Assembly: GCF_002849595.1 (NCBI RefSeq)
Contig: NZ_NRQR01000020.1
Span: 62,001 to 126,000, forward strand
Reading direction: 5' to 3'
Source: Luteimonas rhizosphaerae
Lineage (GTDB): Bacteria > Pseudomonadota > Gammaproteobacteria > Xanthomonadales > Xanthomonadaceae
DNA length: 64,000 nt
Positions 18,662 to 28,299 of the stretch are shown piece by piece. Positions within the stretch are counted from its first letter, which is position 1. Each line of letters starts with the position of its first letter. Below the pieces are notes generated by a model. The model searched no databases and had not been told where the DNA came from. It saw only the letters and a program-made list of their open reading frames with translations. Position numbers and translations under genes: made by a program.

Positions 18662-19966
18662 TCAATCGTCCTTCGCGAACCGGATCACCAGACCGGCGCG
18701 ATCATCGGTCGCCCAGATCGCGCCGTCGTCGGCGACCGCGAGGCCGACCGGCGAGCCCTGCGGGCGCACGCCGCGGGACAGACCCCAGCCCGGAGTGAGC
18801 AGGACCGGCGTCGCCGCCGGACCCGCGCCGTAGGCGCGCATGCCGGCGCCATAGACCGGGAACCGCGGCTGCGGATCGGGCCGCGGCAACCCGCGCGCGT
18901 CGACCGCGAAGCTCGCGATGCGGCCGCCGACCGAGCGATGCCCGTGCCAAGTCATCAGCAGGCGACCCTGCAGCGCAGGAAACATCGCGCCCTCGTACCA
19001 CAGCATGTCCAGCGGCGCCGCGTGCGGCGGCAACAGCAGTGCAGGCGCGGCGTGCGCGTCGGAGCGGCACCAGCCGGCCTTGTCCGGCCACCCCGGCGTG
19101 GCCCGGGCGAGGTCGGCGCAGTACGGCCAGCCGTAATGGCCGCCGGCCTCGATCAGGTTGAGCTCCTCGAACGGCGTCCAGCGGCTGTCGAAGTCGTAGC
19201 TGTTCTCGCCCTGCAGCACCGTCCCCGATGCATGCACCGCCAGTGCCAGAGAATTGCGCAAGCCGCGCGCATGGACCACGCCGTCCGGCGACCAGCGGCC
19301 GTCGCCCTCGTAGCGATACAGGCGCAGGCTCGCGGCGTCCTCGGCGCCTTCGCTCTGCGCGCACAGACCATCGGCCGTGCGCGCATCGTCGCCGGTGCAC
19401 TGGTCGCTCGGCGCGCCTACGTTGACCAGCAGGTCGCCGTTCGGCAGGAACACGAACTTCGACAGCGGATGACGATGCGTGTGCAGCCGGTTGTCGGGCA
19501 GTCCATCGATCACGGTCTGCACCGTCGCCGCAGGATCGTCCGCGGCCGGATCGAAGCGGATGATCCGGCTCATCTCGCCGACGTAGATCCCGCCGTCAGG
19601 ACCGCGCGCGATCGCATGCGGCAACTGCAGGCCTTCGAGCACCGGCTCCACCGCGACGGCAGCGCCGGGCGCGGCGCGCAGCCGCCACACGGCACCGCGC
19701 GCGCCTTCCCACGCGCCCAGGTCGGTGACCAGCCAGGTCCCGGCGTCGAGCTGCAGCAGGGAGCGCGGCAGGCGCAGGGCGCGCGTCGGGTCCTGCGTGG
19801 TCGGCCCGGCCACCAGACCCGCGCACATGCCGCGCATCGTGCCGATCGCCAGACGGGGATAGCCGCCGCACGGGGTGGCCTCCACGGCATGGCGCTCGCG
19901 CGCAGTGGACAGCAGGACGGGCAGCAACCACAGGACGATCAGCGCGCAGACGCGCAGGCCATGCAT
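18662..19966 (-). CDS. periplasmic PQQ-dependent sugar (sorbosone-type) dehydrogenase
   Basis: A 434-residue protein with a signal peptide (MHGLRVCALIVLWLLPVLLS). The mature part has the six-bladed propeller motifs of soluble PQQ glucose/sorbosone dehydrogenases: LPHAIARGPDGGIYVGEM, LSKFVFLPNGDLLVNVG, ARGLRNSLALAVH, GHYGWPYC and SPVGLAVADDGAIWATDD. It would oxidise aldoses or aldehydes in the periplasm using PQQ. It lies 98 bases after the PaoABC-like operon on the same strand, so co-transcription with those aldehyde-oxidising genes is plausible. Confidence 0.82.
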   Translation of the reverse strand: MHGLRVCALIVLWLLPVLLSTARERHAVEATPCGGYPRLAIGTMRGMCAGLVAGPTTQDPTRALRLPRSLLQLDAGTWLVTDLGAWEGARGAVWRLRAAPGAAVAVEPVLEGLQLPHAIARGPDGGIYVGEMSRIIRFDPAADDPAATVQTVIDGLPDNRLHTHRHPLSKFVFLPNGDLLVNVGAPSDQCTGDDARTADGLCAQSEGAEDAASLRLYRYEGDGRWSPDGVVHARGLRNSLALAVHASGTVLQGENSYDFDSRWTPFEELNLIEAGGHYGWPYCADLARATPGWPDKAGWCRSDAHAAPALLLPPHAAPLDMLWYEGAMFPALQGRLLMTWHGHRSVGGRIASFAVDARGLPRPDPQPRFPVYGAGMRAYGAGPAATPVLLTPGWGLSRGVRPQGSPVGLAVADDGAIWATDDRAGLVIRFAKDD

Positions 19967-20064
19967 GGCATCGGTTCTCGCAATCGAAGGTCGCGCGCAT
20001 GATGCCGCCTGCGCGCGCCACGCGTCACGTCCGCTCCTGCCGCGATGCCGGCATCGCGTTGCGA

Positions 20065-22081
20065 TCAGGTTCCCGGGAACATGCGGTCGAGGCGGATCGG
20101 CAGATCGCGATGGCGCTGCCCGGTCGCATGGAAGATCGCGTTCGACACCGCGGCTGCGACACCGGCCATCACCACTTCGCCCAGGCCTTTCGCGCCCGCG
20201 GCATTGATCAGCGGGTCGGGCGCACCGACGAAGCCGACCTCGATGTCGCCGATGTCGGCGTTGACCGCCGTGACGTACTCCTCGAGGCTGGCATTGAGGA
20301 AACCACCGAAGCGCGGATCGGATTCGCTGACCTCGTGCAGCGTGCCGCCGATGCCCCAGACGACGCCGCCGCGCACCTGGCTCACCGCGGTGACCGGACT
20401 GACGGTCGCGCCGCAGTCCGCGATGCTGACGACGCGCGGGATGCGGATCCGCCGCGTGCCCGGCGCGATGTGCACTTCGACGAAATGCGCGATCGAACTC
20501 ATCGTCACGAATTCTGGATAGACCGGTCCGGCGGTCGCGACCTGTCCGGTTTCGAGACGCTGCAGCACCTGCTCCGGTTGTCCCGGCGCGCGGCTGCGCA
20601 CGTCGACGCTGGCTTGGGCACGGCCCTGCCGGCGCAGTTCGGCGACGACCTCGCGCGGCGCGACGCCGACCTGCGCGCCGAGCGCGTCGACGGCCACTCC
20701 GGCCGCGCGCAATGCCGTGGCCGTGCCCCACGACCCCGCCGTCAGATGCTGGGCGACCCGGTCCGGTTCGCCGACCGAGATCGCGATGCTGCCGGGGACG
20801 ATTCCGAGCCGGTCGCCGAGATAGTTGGCGACCGTCGAGCGCAGGCCCTGCCCCATCTCGTGGCCGGACACGGCGATCCTCGCCGTGCCATCCGCGCGCA
20901 CTTCGAGCACGGCGCCGGCCGCGGCCGTGGCGCCCTTGTACAGGCCGATGGCGACGCCCATGCCGAGCAGGTCGCCGCCCGGGGTCCGCATCGAACCGGG
21001 GGCCGGCGCGCGTCGCTGCCAGTCGAAACGGCGCGCGCCCTCTTCCAGGGTCTCGCGGACGTGGCGCGACGAGAACGGCTTGCCGGTGATCGGGTCCACG
21101 CTGGCGTCGTTGGCCAGCCGCAGCTGCACCGGGTCGATGCCGAGCTGCTGGGCCAGCTCGTCGACCGCGCTCTCGTAGGCGAAGCTGCCGGTGTGCTCGT
21201 AGGGCGCGCGCATGTAGCCGGGCGTCTGCACGTCCGTCCGGATCAGCCGCTCGCGGCCGCGGAAGTTGGGGATCCCGTAGAACCGCGACGTCACGTCGGC
21301 GTAGACCGCGGGAAACAGATCGTGGCGCGAGGTCTGCTGGTCGACCTCGTGGATCGCCGCGGTGATCCTGCCTTCCGCCGTGGCGCCGAGCCGTACCCGG
21401 TGCCGCGACGCGGGCCGGAAGCTCGCCTGGTGGAAGGTCTGTGCGCGCGTGACCACCAGTTTGACCGGGCGTCCGCTGATGCGCGCGGCGACAGCGGCCA
21501 GCACGGTCTGTCCCTGCAGCGAGTTCTTCTGACCGAAGCCGCCACCGACCTGCGGCGACATCACGCGCACGTTCTCCGGCGCGATGCCGAGCTGGCGGGC
21601 CACGCCGTGCTGGATGCCGCCGCTGTTCTGCGTGCCCTCGTGGATGATCAGGGTGTCGTCCCGCCATTCGGCGACGGTGGCGATCAGTTCCATCGGATTC
21701 TGGTGCTGGGTCGGCGCGGTGTAGCGGCCATCGACCCGCACGGCCGCTGCCGCATACGCCGCGTCCGCAGATCGGCTGGCCCCGGTAGGCGATATCGGTG
21801 CCGAGCATCGGCTGGATGCTCTGGACGCCGTAGCCCCCGCCCATGACGAAGCCGGGCGGCTGCACGCCGGCCATGTCGGAGTGGGTCAGCACGTGCCGGA
21901 CCCCCGGCATCGCCGCGGCCGCGCCGATGTCGAGCGCGACGAGCCGGCCGCGCCCGATGGTGGCGCCCACGGTCACCGCGTGCAGCAGGCCGTCGGGCCG
22001 GCGGTCGGCCGCGTACAGCGGACGTCCGCGCACCTTGTCCTCGGCGTCGACGCGGCGCGTCGGGGGATAGCGTGTCTGCAT
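20065..22081 (-). pseudogene. PaoC-like molybdopterin aldehyde oxidase large subunit with internal out-of-frame deletion
   Basis: Two frames together encode one xanthine-oxidase-family large subunit. From the ATG at 22081 the first about 104 residues give the N-terminal domain up to YRGQPI. From about 21768 a second frame continues ADAAYAAAAVRVDGRYTAPT, then QHQNPMEL, the Moco-binding GGGFGQKN, RAPYEHTG, GHEMGQG and the catalytic-Glu motif AKGLGEVVMAG, ending at 20065. Compared with E. coli PaoC, roughly 50-60 residues between YxxQ-I and the A-V-x-V-D-x-x-Y-T segment are absent and the frame is broken. It is either a true inactivating deletion or a sequence error. It follows the FAD subunit gene by three bases. 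Confidence 0.8.
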
Positions 22082-22084
22082 GGC

Positions 22085-23074
22085 TCAGGCCCTCTCCATC
22101 GCGATGCCGATGGCGTCGGCCACCGTCTGGACGCCGAGTGGAACGCGGAATGCGTTGTGCGGACTGGTGCGCGCGCCACGCAGCGCGATGTCGCCGGCCT
22201 CCAGCGCGAGCGCACGCGTGTAGGGGCGATCCCGCAGCACCGCTTCGGCGTCGCGCACGCGCATCGGTCTGGCGCCGACGCCGCCCAGGGCGATGCGCAC
22301 CTCGCGGATCCGGCCGCGGTCGACGTCGACGCCGACTGCCGCCGACGTCAGCGCGAACGCGTAGGAGGCCCGGTCGCGGATCTTGTGGTACGTCGACGCG
22401 CGCAGCGCGGGCGACGCGGGCACGTGGATGCGGGTGATCAGGTCGCCGGGGTCGAGCACCGTCTCGATGTGCGGCGTGGTGCCCGGTTCGCGATGCAGCG
22501 CCTCCGCCGGCAGCCGCCGCAGTCCGCGCGGGCCCAGCACCTCGATCTCGGCGTCGAAGGCCACCAGCGCGACCGCCCAGTCGCCCGGGTAGTTGGCGAT
22601 GCAGGCGTCGCTGGTGCCGAAGAGCGCCAGCCCGCGGTCCACGCCACCGATCGCGGAACAGCCGCTGCCGGGCTGGCGCTTGTTGCAGGCGTAGGGCGCG
22701 CCCCCGCGGAAATAGCCGCACCGGGTGCGCTGCAGCAGGTTGCCGCCCACCGTGGCCATGTTGCGCAGCTGCTGCGACGCGGCCTTCGACAGCGATTCCG
22801 ACAGCGCCGGATAGCGCGACCTGACCTCGTCGTGATCCGCGACGTCCGCCATCCGCGCGAGCGCACCGACGACCAGACCGCGCCGGCCGACCTTGATCTC
22901 GTGGAGATCCGGCAGCGCGGTGATGTCGACCAGCGTCGACGGCGTTTCGACCTCCAGCTTCATCAGGTCGAACAGGGTCGTGCCGCCGGCCAGGAAGCGG
23001 GCGCCGTCGCCGCCGGCTGTCGCTTCGACCGCCTGCGCCAGCGACGTGGCCCGCACGTGCGCGAACGGGCGCAT
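22085..23074 (-). CDS. paoB: PaoB-like FAD-binding subunit of aldehyde oxidase
   Basis: A 329-residue FAD subunit of a molybdenum hydroxylase. FAD-binding motifs are FLAGGTTLFDLMK and ATVGGNLLQRTRC. The segment TRCGYFRGGAPYACNKRQPG followed by SGC gives the extra cysteines that hold a [4Fe-4S] cluster in E. coli PaoB, which ordinary xanthine dehydrogenase FAD subunits lack. It passes electrons from the iron-sulfur subunit. Its ATG overlaps the stop of the upstream gene by one base (TGATG), so translation is coupled. Confidence 0.9.
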   Translation of the reverse strand: MRPFAHVRATSLAQAVEATAGGDGARFLAGGTTLFDLMKLEVETPSTLVDITALPDLHEIKVGRRGLVVGALARMADVADHDEVRSRYPALSESLSKAASQQLRNMATVGGNLLQRTRCGYFRGGAPYACNKRQPGSGCSAIGGVDRGLALFGTSDACIANYPGDWAVALVAFDAEIEVLGPRGLRRLPAEALHREPGTTPHIETVLDPGDLITRIHVPASPALRASTYHKIRDRASYAFALTSAAVGVDVDRGRIREVRIALGGVGARPMRVRDAEAVLRDRPYTRALALEAGDIALRGARTSPHNAFRVPLGVQTVADAIGIAMERA

Positions 23075-23727
23075 CAGGCGCGCGCCATTTTCGGCGCCGC
23101 CGCGAGCACCGCCGCGACGATGCCGGCGTAGGCGCCGCAGCGGCAGAGATTGCCGCTCATGTACTCGCGGACCTCGTCGGCGGATCCCGCATGCCCTTCC
23201 CGGACGCAGGCGATGGCGGCCATGATCTGGCCCGGCGTGCAGTAGCCGCACTGCAGCGCGTCGTGTTCGATGAAGGCGGCCTGCATGGGATGCAGTTCGC
23301 CGTCGCCGGCAATGCCTTCGATCGTGGTGACCGCACGCCCTTCGGCCTGCACCGCCGGCGTCAGGCAGGCCACCACGCGACGTCCGTCGACGTGCACGGT
23401 GCACGCGCCGCACTGGCCGTGGTCGCAGCCCTTCTTGCTGCCGAACAATCCCTGCCCTTCGCGCAGCAGATCGAGCAGCGACGTCCGGTTGTCGACATCC
23501 ACCTGGACCGGGCCCCCGTTGATGACCGTCGCCAGCCGGCTGGACAGCGCACCGGTGGGCGGACCGCCGGGCGCCACCGGCATTGCAGCCGCAGACGGCC
23601 CACCCGCCAGACCGGTCGGCAGCCACGCCAGCGCGACCGTCGCCAGACCACCGGCCAGCACCTCGCGCCGGTTCACCTGGAACGCGGGCAGCAGGTCGTC
23701 GTCGTGTTCGTCGCCGGACTCGGTCAT
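23074..23727 (-). CDS. paoA: PaoA-like [2Fe-2S] subunit of aldehyde oxidase, Tat-exported
   Basis: A 217-residue protein with two [2Fe-2S] cluster motifs: the plant-ferredoxin type KGCDHGQCGACTVHVDG and the C-terminal QCGYCTPGQ with GNLCRCGAY. A twin-arginine signal (NRREVLAGG, R20-R21) sends the folded complex to the periplasm, as in PaoABC. AGAGGTG supports the ATG at 23727; a GTG nine bases upstream is the alternative. First gene of the paoABC-like operon. Confidence 0.92.
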   Translation of the reverse strand: MTESGDEHDDDLLPAFQVNRREVLAGGLATVALAWLPTGLAGGPSAAAMPVAPGGPPTGALSSRLATVINGGPVQVDVDNRTSLLDLLREGQGLFGSKKGCDHGQCGACTVHVDGRRVVACLTPAVQAEGRAVTTIEGIAGDGELHPMQAAFIEHDALQCGYCTPGQIMAAIACVREGHAGSADEVREYMSGNLCRCGAYAGIVAAVLAAAPKMARA

Positions 23728-23856
23728 GGGGGGCACCTCTGCGCATCGGGATGCCGGAGTTGTACCTGCCGCCGGCCGGCGTTTCTCTCGCGCCGTTGCG
23801 GCGCACGCTCGCGCGATTGCGCCGGTCGCCGACGGCCCCGACGACGTCGCGCCGGG

Positions 23857-24762
23857 TCAGAGTGCCCGGTAGGCGCTCGGCGACAGGCCCGTGGCGCGCA
23901 GGAACGCGCTGCCGAACGCGCTCGGACTCGCGTAGCCGCATTCGAAGGCGATGTCGGTGATGCTCATGCCGCGCGCCTGCAGCAGGCCGCGCGCATGTGC
24001 GATGCGGAAGCGCTGCAGCCGCCGGAACGGCGTTTCGCCATAGCGGGCATTGCACAGCCGGATCAGCTGGAAGGCGCTCATGCCGACGTCCGCGGCGAGC
24101 TCGGCGAGGGTGAAGTCGTCGGCCAGGCGATGCCGCAGGAACGCGTCCATCCGGTCGAGCACGCCCTGCGCACGATCGGACGCGCCAGGCGGTCGCGCCG
24201 GCTCGGGTTCGCCCACCAGGTGGGCGGCGAGGAAATGCGCCGCCGCATCGGCATAGAACCCCGATGCGCCGCGTTCCGCCGCCTGTTCGAGGGCCAGCAC
24301 CAGCGTCCCGATCGTGGCGTCGTGATGTGACAGGCGATTCAGACGCGCGACGGGAATGCCATGGCCGATGCCGTCCGCCGCTTCCTCGATCAGACGCGAG
24401 CGGAGCCGTACCTGCACGCTGGTGTGCTCGGTCCGGTTGCGCCAACGCAGCGTCGCGCCTTCCCCGGGCGCGGTGAACCCCAGGTCGCCGTCGCGGTAGC
24501 GCGCGCCGAGCCAGCGGCCTGCCCGGCGCCGCTCGATGTTGGCGGTGCCGATGGGCTCGCCGGCCTGCTTGATCAGGACGATGCTCTGGTAGTCGTGGGC
24601 GAAGACATCCAGGCCCTCGCAGATGCAGGGATCGCGCACGCGCAGCACCTGCACGTTCGGCCAGCCCAGCCTCGTGCTGTCGAGTTCGAGGGTGCCCGCG
24701 AGGCGGGGTCCGTGCGCCAGCCCGGGCGCGTCGTCGTCGCGATGTGGTGCCGCGATCCGCAT
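23857..24762 (-). CDS. AraC family transcriptional regulator
   Basis: A 301-residue regulator. The N-terminal half is a cupin-like sensor region, and the C-terminal about 100 residues hold the two AraC helix-turn-helices: FTLAELAADVGMSAFQLIRL and ITDIAFECGYASPSAFGSAF, ending FLRATGLSPSAYR. It lies 129 bases upstream of the paoA-like gene in the same direction and is a likely local activator of that operon, though this is inferred from position only. The 364 bases between it and the GST gene upstream show no gene. Confidence 0.9.
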   Translation of the reverse strand: MRIAAPHRDDDAPGLAHGPRLAGTLELDSTRLGWPNVQVLRVRDPCICEGLDVFAHDYQSIVLIKQAGEPIGTANIERRRAGRWLGARYRDGDLGFTAPGEGATLRWRNRTEHTSVQVRLRSRLIEEAADGIGHGIPVARLNRLSHHDATIGTLVLALEQAAERGASGFYADAAAHFLAAHLVGEPEPARPPGASDRAQGVLDRMDAFLRHRLADDFTLAELAADVGMSAFQLIRLCNARYGETPFRRLQRFRIAHARGLLQARGMSITDIAFECGYASPSAFGSAFLRATGLSPSAYRAL

Positions 24763-25126
24763 GCGGGTCTCCAGCGGGGGATGGAGCGCCAGTCGGCGTC
24801 ATCGCAGTCTACGCGCCTGCGGGGCGCGTCCGGCAAGCCGCCGCGCTTCCGGAGGCTGCCCTCGGCATGCCTCGGCCGTGCGCCGCCTGCTGCCGACGCT
24901 GCGCCTGCACGAACGTGCCGACGGCGCGCGCCTGTCACCGCGATGCGACCGGACGCCGGCGTCGCTGCCGTCGCCGGCCTCATCCGCGGGCGGATCGCCT
25001 GCGGGATCCCGGTGCTGCCCTGGATCCACGGGCCGCGAGCCGCCGCTCGTTGCCGGACGACGACAACGGCCGGGCCCCGCTCGTGCATCGGACGCGACGA
25101 CAGAGGCGATGACCGGCGCTGCAGTC

Positions 25127-25756
25127 CTAGGGATCCGATGCCGCGAAATGCGCGAGCTGGTCCGCGTGCGCCTTGCGGAATGCGGGGCGCGCCGTGAGGC
25201 GGGCCACGTAGGCCTCGCTGGCGGGACGCGTGCCGCGCGCGCGCACCTTGGGAATACGCAGCACGTCGGCCATCACCAGGTCCGCCACCGTGAATCGACC
25301 GGCGGCCAGCCATTCGGTCGTGGCCAGCACCGCTTCCAGCTGGCCGAGGCGCTTGTCCATCCAGCCGGCGAGCGCATTGTCATCGTCGCCGGACAGGCCC
25401 AGCACCCACCAGGGCACCGTCACCATCTCGATCGAATTCAGCGCGGCCAGCACCCACTGCAGCGTGGCCGCGCGGCCCTGCGCATCGCCCGGCAACAGCC
25501 GCTCGCTCCGGTCGGCGAGATGCAGCAGGCAGGCGCCGCTTTCGAACAGCGCGACCTCGCCATCGCGCAGGTACGGGACCTGCCCGAACGGCTGCCGGTC
25601 GAGATGGTTGCTGTCGCGCCCCTCGAACGGCACCGTGCCGATTTCGTACGGCAGGCCGGCTTCCTCCGCGGCCCAGCGCAGGCGCAGGTCGCGCACGAAA
25701 CCGCGCGGCGCGGCGGGCACGGTGTCGTAGGTCCAGATGGTCAGGGTGTCGGTCAT
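25127..25756 (-). CDS. glutathione S-transferase family protein
   Basis: A 209-residue cytoplasmic protein with an N-terminal thioredoxin-like domain (LRLRWAAEEAGLPYEIGTVP, FGQVPYLRDGEVALFESGAC with the cis-Pro and the glutathione-binding ES pair) and an all-helical C-terminal domain containing FTVADLVMADVL, the conserved GST folding motif. The exact class and substrate cannot be read. Confidence 0.9.
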   Translation of the reverse strand: MTDTLTIWTYDTVPAAPRGFVRDLRLRWAAEEAGLPYEIGTVPFEGRDSNHLDRQPFGQVPYLRDGEVALFESGACLLHLADRSERLLPGDAQGRAATLQWVLAALNSIEMVTVPWWVLGLSGDDDNALAGWMDKRLGQLEAVLATTEWLAAGRFTVADLVMADVLRIPKVRARGTRPASEAYVARLTARPAFRKAHADQLAHFAASDP

Positions 25757-25896
25757 GCCGTGTCCGGTCGAATGCAGGGCGAGGGTCCCGGACGCAGCCT
25801 ACAACGGGGCATCGGCGCGGCCATGCTCCGCGATCACGGCACGCGCACCTGGCGCCGGCCAGCGCTGCGCCGCGCGTACGCGGGGCCGCGACCCCG

Positions 25897-26430
25897 TCAG
25901 CGATCGCTGCATGCCGCTGCCGGTGCCGAGGCCCGCACGAAGGTCGCCTGCAGCCTGCCGCCGTCGGGGCGGAGGAAGGTTTCGAACATGCAGTCGCCTT
26001 CGACCCGCATGTCCAGATCGGCGGTGGTGCGCACCGCGCCGATCCAGTTCGGGAACGTGGCGCCCTCGACCCGGTTGCCCTGGAAGCGTCCTGCGGCGTC
26101 GACCGTATAGGTGCCGAAGAAGCCGATGCTCGACGCCATCGCGCGGCGGTTCTCCTCGTCGGTGCCGCCGCCGCGCGCGTCGGATGCGAATCGCGGCGAC
26201 CCGGCATCGGTCAGCACCTCGACGAAATGCAGGTCGTCGGTGAACACCAGCATGCCACGCGGCGTTGGGCCGTAGGGCCGCTCGATCCGGCCCCCGGTCT
26301 CGAGCGTCGCGGACACCATGCGCCAGGTCCCGGCCATCTGGTTCGGTGCGGCCGGCGGAGTCCCGTCGCCCGCGGCGAGCGCCGCCAGCGGCAGCGTCAG
26401 CAGCAGTGCCAGGGGCAGCCGGCGCGTCAT
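25897..26430 (-). CDS. exported lipocalin-like domain protein
   Basis: A 177-residue protein with a signal peptide (MTRRLPLALLLTLPLAALAA). The mature domain is lipocalin-like: MAGTWRMVSATLETGGRIER, PRGMLVFTDDLHFVEVLT, FGTYTVDAAGRFQGNRVEG. It is a periplasmic relative of the protein at 9091-9579. Its ATG overlaps the stop of the SDR gene by four bases, so the two form an operon. Confidence 0.85.
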   Translation of the reverse strand: MTRRLPLALLLTLPLAALAAGDGTPPAAPNQMAGTWRMVSATLETGGRIERPYGPTPRGMLVFTDDLHFVEVLTDAGSPRFASDARGGGTDEENRRAMASSIGFFGTYTVDAAGRFQGNRVEGATFPNWIGAVRTTADLDMRVEGDCMFETFLRPDGGRLQATFVRASAPAAACSDR

Positions 26431-27251
26431 GTCCGGTCCGCCGACAGCGTCAGTGCCTGCTGCGCGAGCAGATCGTCCAGCCGTGCGTGCAGCGCCCGCT
26501 GGATGTTGTCGAAGGCGATGCTGCCGAGCGCGATCCGGCGCCGCGGCCGTTCCGCGTCGGCCACCTGGATCATCGCCGCGGTGGTGCGGGCGGCATCGCC
26601 CTTGAGTTCGAATGCGCCGCTGGCGACCGCGCGGCGCACCTCGCCGGCCGGCGTGTCGTCGTAGGCCGGCAGCGGCGTCGCGTGCTCCAGCCCGTTGCCG
26701 AACTCCGTCGCCGTCGGTCCCGGCTCGGCGATGACGACGTCGATGCCGAACGGCGCCACTTCCTGCGCCACCGCGTCGAGGAAGCCTTCGATGCCCCACT
26801 TGGTCGCGTGGTACAGGCTGAAATTGGGATAGCTCGTCTGCCCGCCCTCGGACGCGACCTGCAGGATGCGTCCGCCACCCTGCGCCCGCAGATGCGGCAG
26901 CACGGCGCGGACCAGCTGGATCGATGCCGTCAGGTTCGTCGCGATCTGGCGCTCGATCTGCGCATCGCTGACTTCCTCGGCGGCGCCGAACAGCCCGTAG
27001 CCGGCGCTGCTGACGACCACGTCGATACGCCCGAACGCCGCGAACGCCGCGTCGACCTCGCGCCGCAGCGCGGCCGTGTCGGTGATGTCGAAGCGCGCCA
27101 CGCGCAGCCGCGCGCCGGCGTCGGCCTGCAGCGCGTCGAACGGGGCAGTGCGGCGGCCGCAGGCGACGACCCGGTCGCCACGGGCCAGCAGTTGTTGCGT
27201 CATGTGCAGGCCCAGGCCGGACGATGCACCGGTGATCCACCAGGTCTTCAT
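26427..27251 (-). CDS. short-chain dehydrogenase/reductase
   Basis: A 274-residue NAD(P)-dependent oxidoreductase of the classical SDR type. The cofactor motif TGASSGLG is near the N-terminus, SSAGYG replaces the usual NNAG, and the catalytic Ser, Tyr and Lys are in QVASEGGQTS and LYHATK. AGAGG eight bases before the ATG supports 27251. It is divergently transcribed from a LysR gene 96 bases away, the classic arrangement for a LysR-controlled target. Confidence 0.92.
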   Translation of the reverse strand: MKTWWITGASSGLGLHMTQQLLARGDRVVACGRRTAPFDALQADAGARLRVARFDITDTAALRREVDAAFAAFGRIDVVVSSAGYGLFGAAEEVSDAQIERQIATNLTASIQLVRAVLPHLRAQGGGRILQVASEGGQTSYPNFSLYHATKWGIEGFLDAVAQEVAPFGIDVVIAEPGPTATEFGNGLEHATPLPAYDDTPAGEVRRAVASGAFELKGDAARTTAAMIQVADAERPRRRIALGSIAFDNIQRALHARLDDLLAQQALTLSADRT

Positions 27252-27347
27252 GGCAATGCCTCTCGTGGGGAAGCCGATACCGTAGGCCGCGCTCCGACCT
27301 GTGATAAGACGCACCAGTCCGAACGAGCTGGTGGGGATTCCTCAACA

Positions 27348-28274
27348 ATGTCCGACGTCACCCTCCCCGACCTGCGCGCCTTCGCTGCCGTCGCCCAGCA
27401 CCGCGGGTTCCAGAAGGCCGCCGACGCGCTGGGCGTGTCGCGCTCGTCGCTGAGCCACGCGGTGAAAGGGCTCGAACGCCGCCTGGGCGTGCGCCTGCTG
27501 CACCGGACCACGCGCAGCGTCGCCGTCACCGAAGCGGGCGCGCAGCTGCTGCAGCGGCTGACGCCGACCCTGCGCGCACTCGACGACGCGCTCGACGCCG
27601 TCCGCCACGGCGAGGACGAACTGGTCGGCACGCTGCGCATCAACGCCAACCGTGGCGGCGCCCGCTGGCTGTTGCGGCACGCCATCCCGGTCTTCCAGCA
27701 GCGCCATCCGCGGGTGACGCTGGACCTGGTGACCGAAGGCGCGTTCGTCGACATCGTCGCCGAAGGTTTCGACGCCGGTGTGCGCCTGGCCGAGGCCGTG
27801 CCGAAGGACATGATCGCCGTGCCCTTCGGTCCCGACGTGCGTTTCATCGCGGTCGCGGCGCCGGCGTATGTGGACGCCGAAGGCCGGCCGGACACGCCGG
27901 GCGCCCTGCTGGCGCACCGCTGCATCCGCCAGCGCCTGCCGAGCGGCAAGCGCTACCGCTGGGAATTCGAGCAGGACGGCGTGGCCCGCGCGATCGACGT
28001 GCCCGGCACCCTGAGCCTCGACGACAGCGAACTGATGGTCGACGCCGCGATCGACGGCCTCGGCATCGCCTTCGTGCCCGACCCCTTCGCGCGCCAGGCA
28101 CTGGACGACGGCCGGCTGGTGCTGCTGCTCGACGACTGGAGTCCGCGCTGGCCGGGCCTGTGCCTCTACTACGCGAGCTACCGCCAGGTGCCGGCGCCGC
28201 TGCGCGCCTTGATCGAGGTGGTGCGCGGCATCACACCGGCGGAACCGGTTCGCGATGGCGGCGGCGTGGCATGA
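27348..28274 (+). CDS. LysR family transcriptional regulator
   Basis: A 308-residue regulator. The winged helix-turn-helix is at the N-terminus (LRAFAAVAQHRGFQKAADAL, SRSSLSHAVKGLERRLGVRL), and the effector-binding domain begins near residue 93 (GTLRINANRGGARWLL). It belongs to the CrgA-like subgroup often found beside reductases. The divergent SDR/lipocalin operon is the likely target. Confidence 0.92.
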   Translation: MSDVTLPDLRAFAAVAQHRGFQKAADALGVSRSSLSHAVKGLERRLGVRLLHRTTRSVAVTEAGAQLLQRLTPTLRALDDALDAVRHGEDELVGTLRINANRGGARWLLRHAIPVFQQRHPRVTLDLVTEGAFVDIVAEGFDAGVRLAEAVPKDMIAVPFGPDVRFIAVAAPAYVDAEGRPDTPGALLAHRCIRQRLPSGKRYRWEFEQDGVARAIDVPGTLSLDDSELMVDAAIDGLGIAFVPDPFARQALDDGRLVLLLDDWSPRWPGLCLYYASYRQVPAPLRALIEVVRGITPAEPVRDGGGVA

Positions 28275-28281
28275 CCACGCC
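28263..28281. terminator. hairpin between convergent LysR and megaenzyme genes
   Basis: GGCGTGG and CCACGCC form a perfect 7-bp stem with a 5-base loop that contains part of the LysR stop codon. The two genes end 26 bases apart, so it can serve both. Confidence 0.45.
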
Positions 28282-28299
28282 TGTCCGCCACCGCACGCG

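Noticed and set aside
18662..22081. One continuous frame that could be read as a sugar dehydrogenase fused to the aldehyde oxidase subunit
   Set aside because: The middle third of that frame is Arg-rich shadow sequence; the dehydrogenase has its own signal peptide and start at 19966, and the oxidase motifs lie in a different frame.
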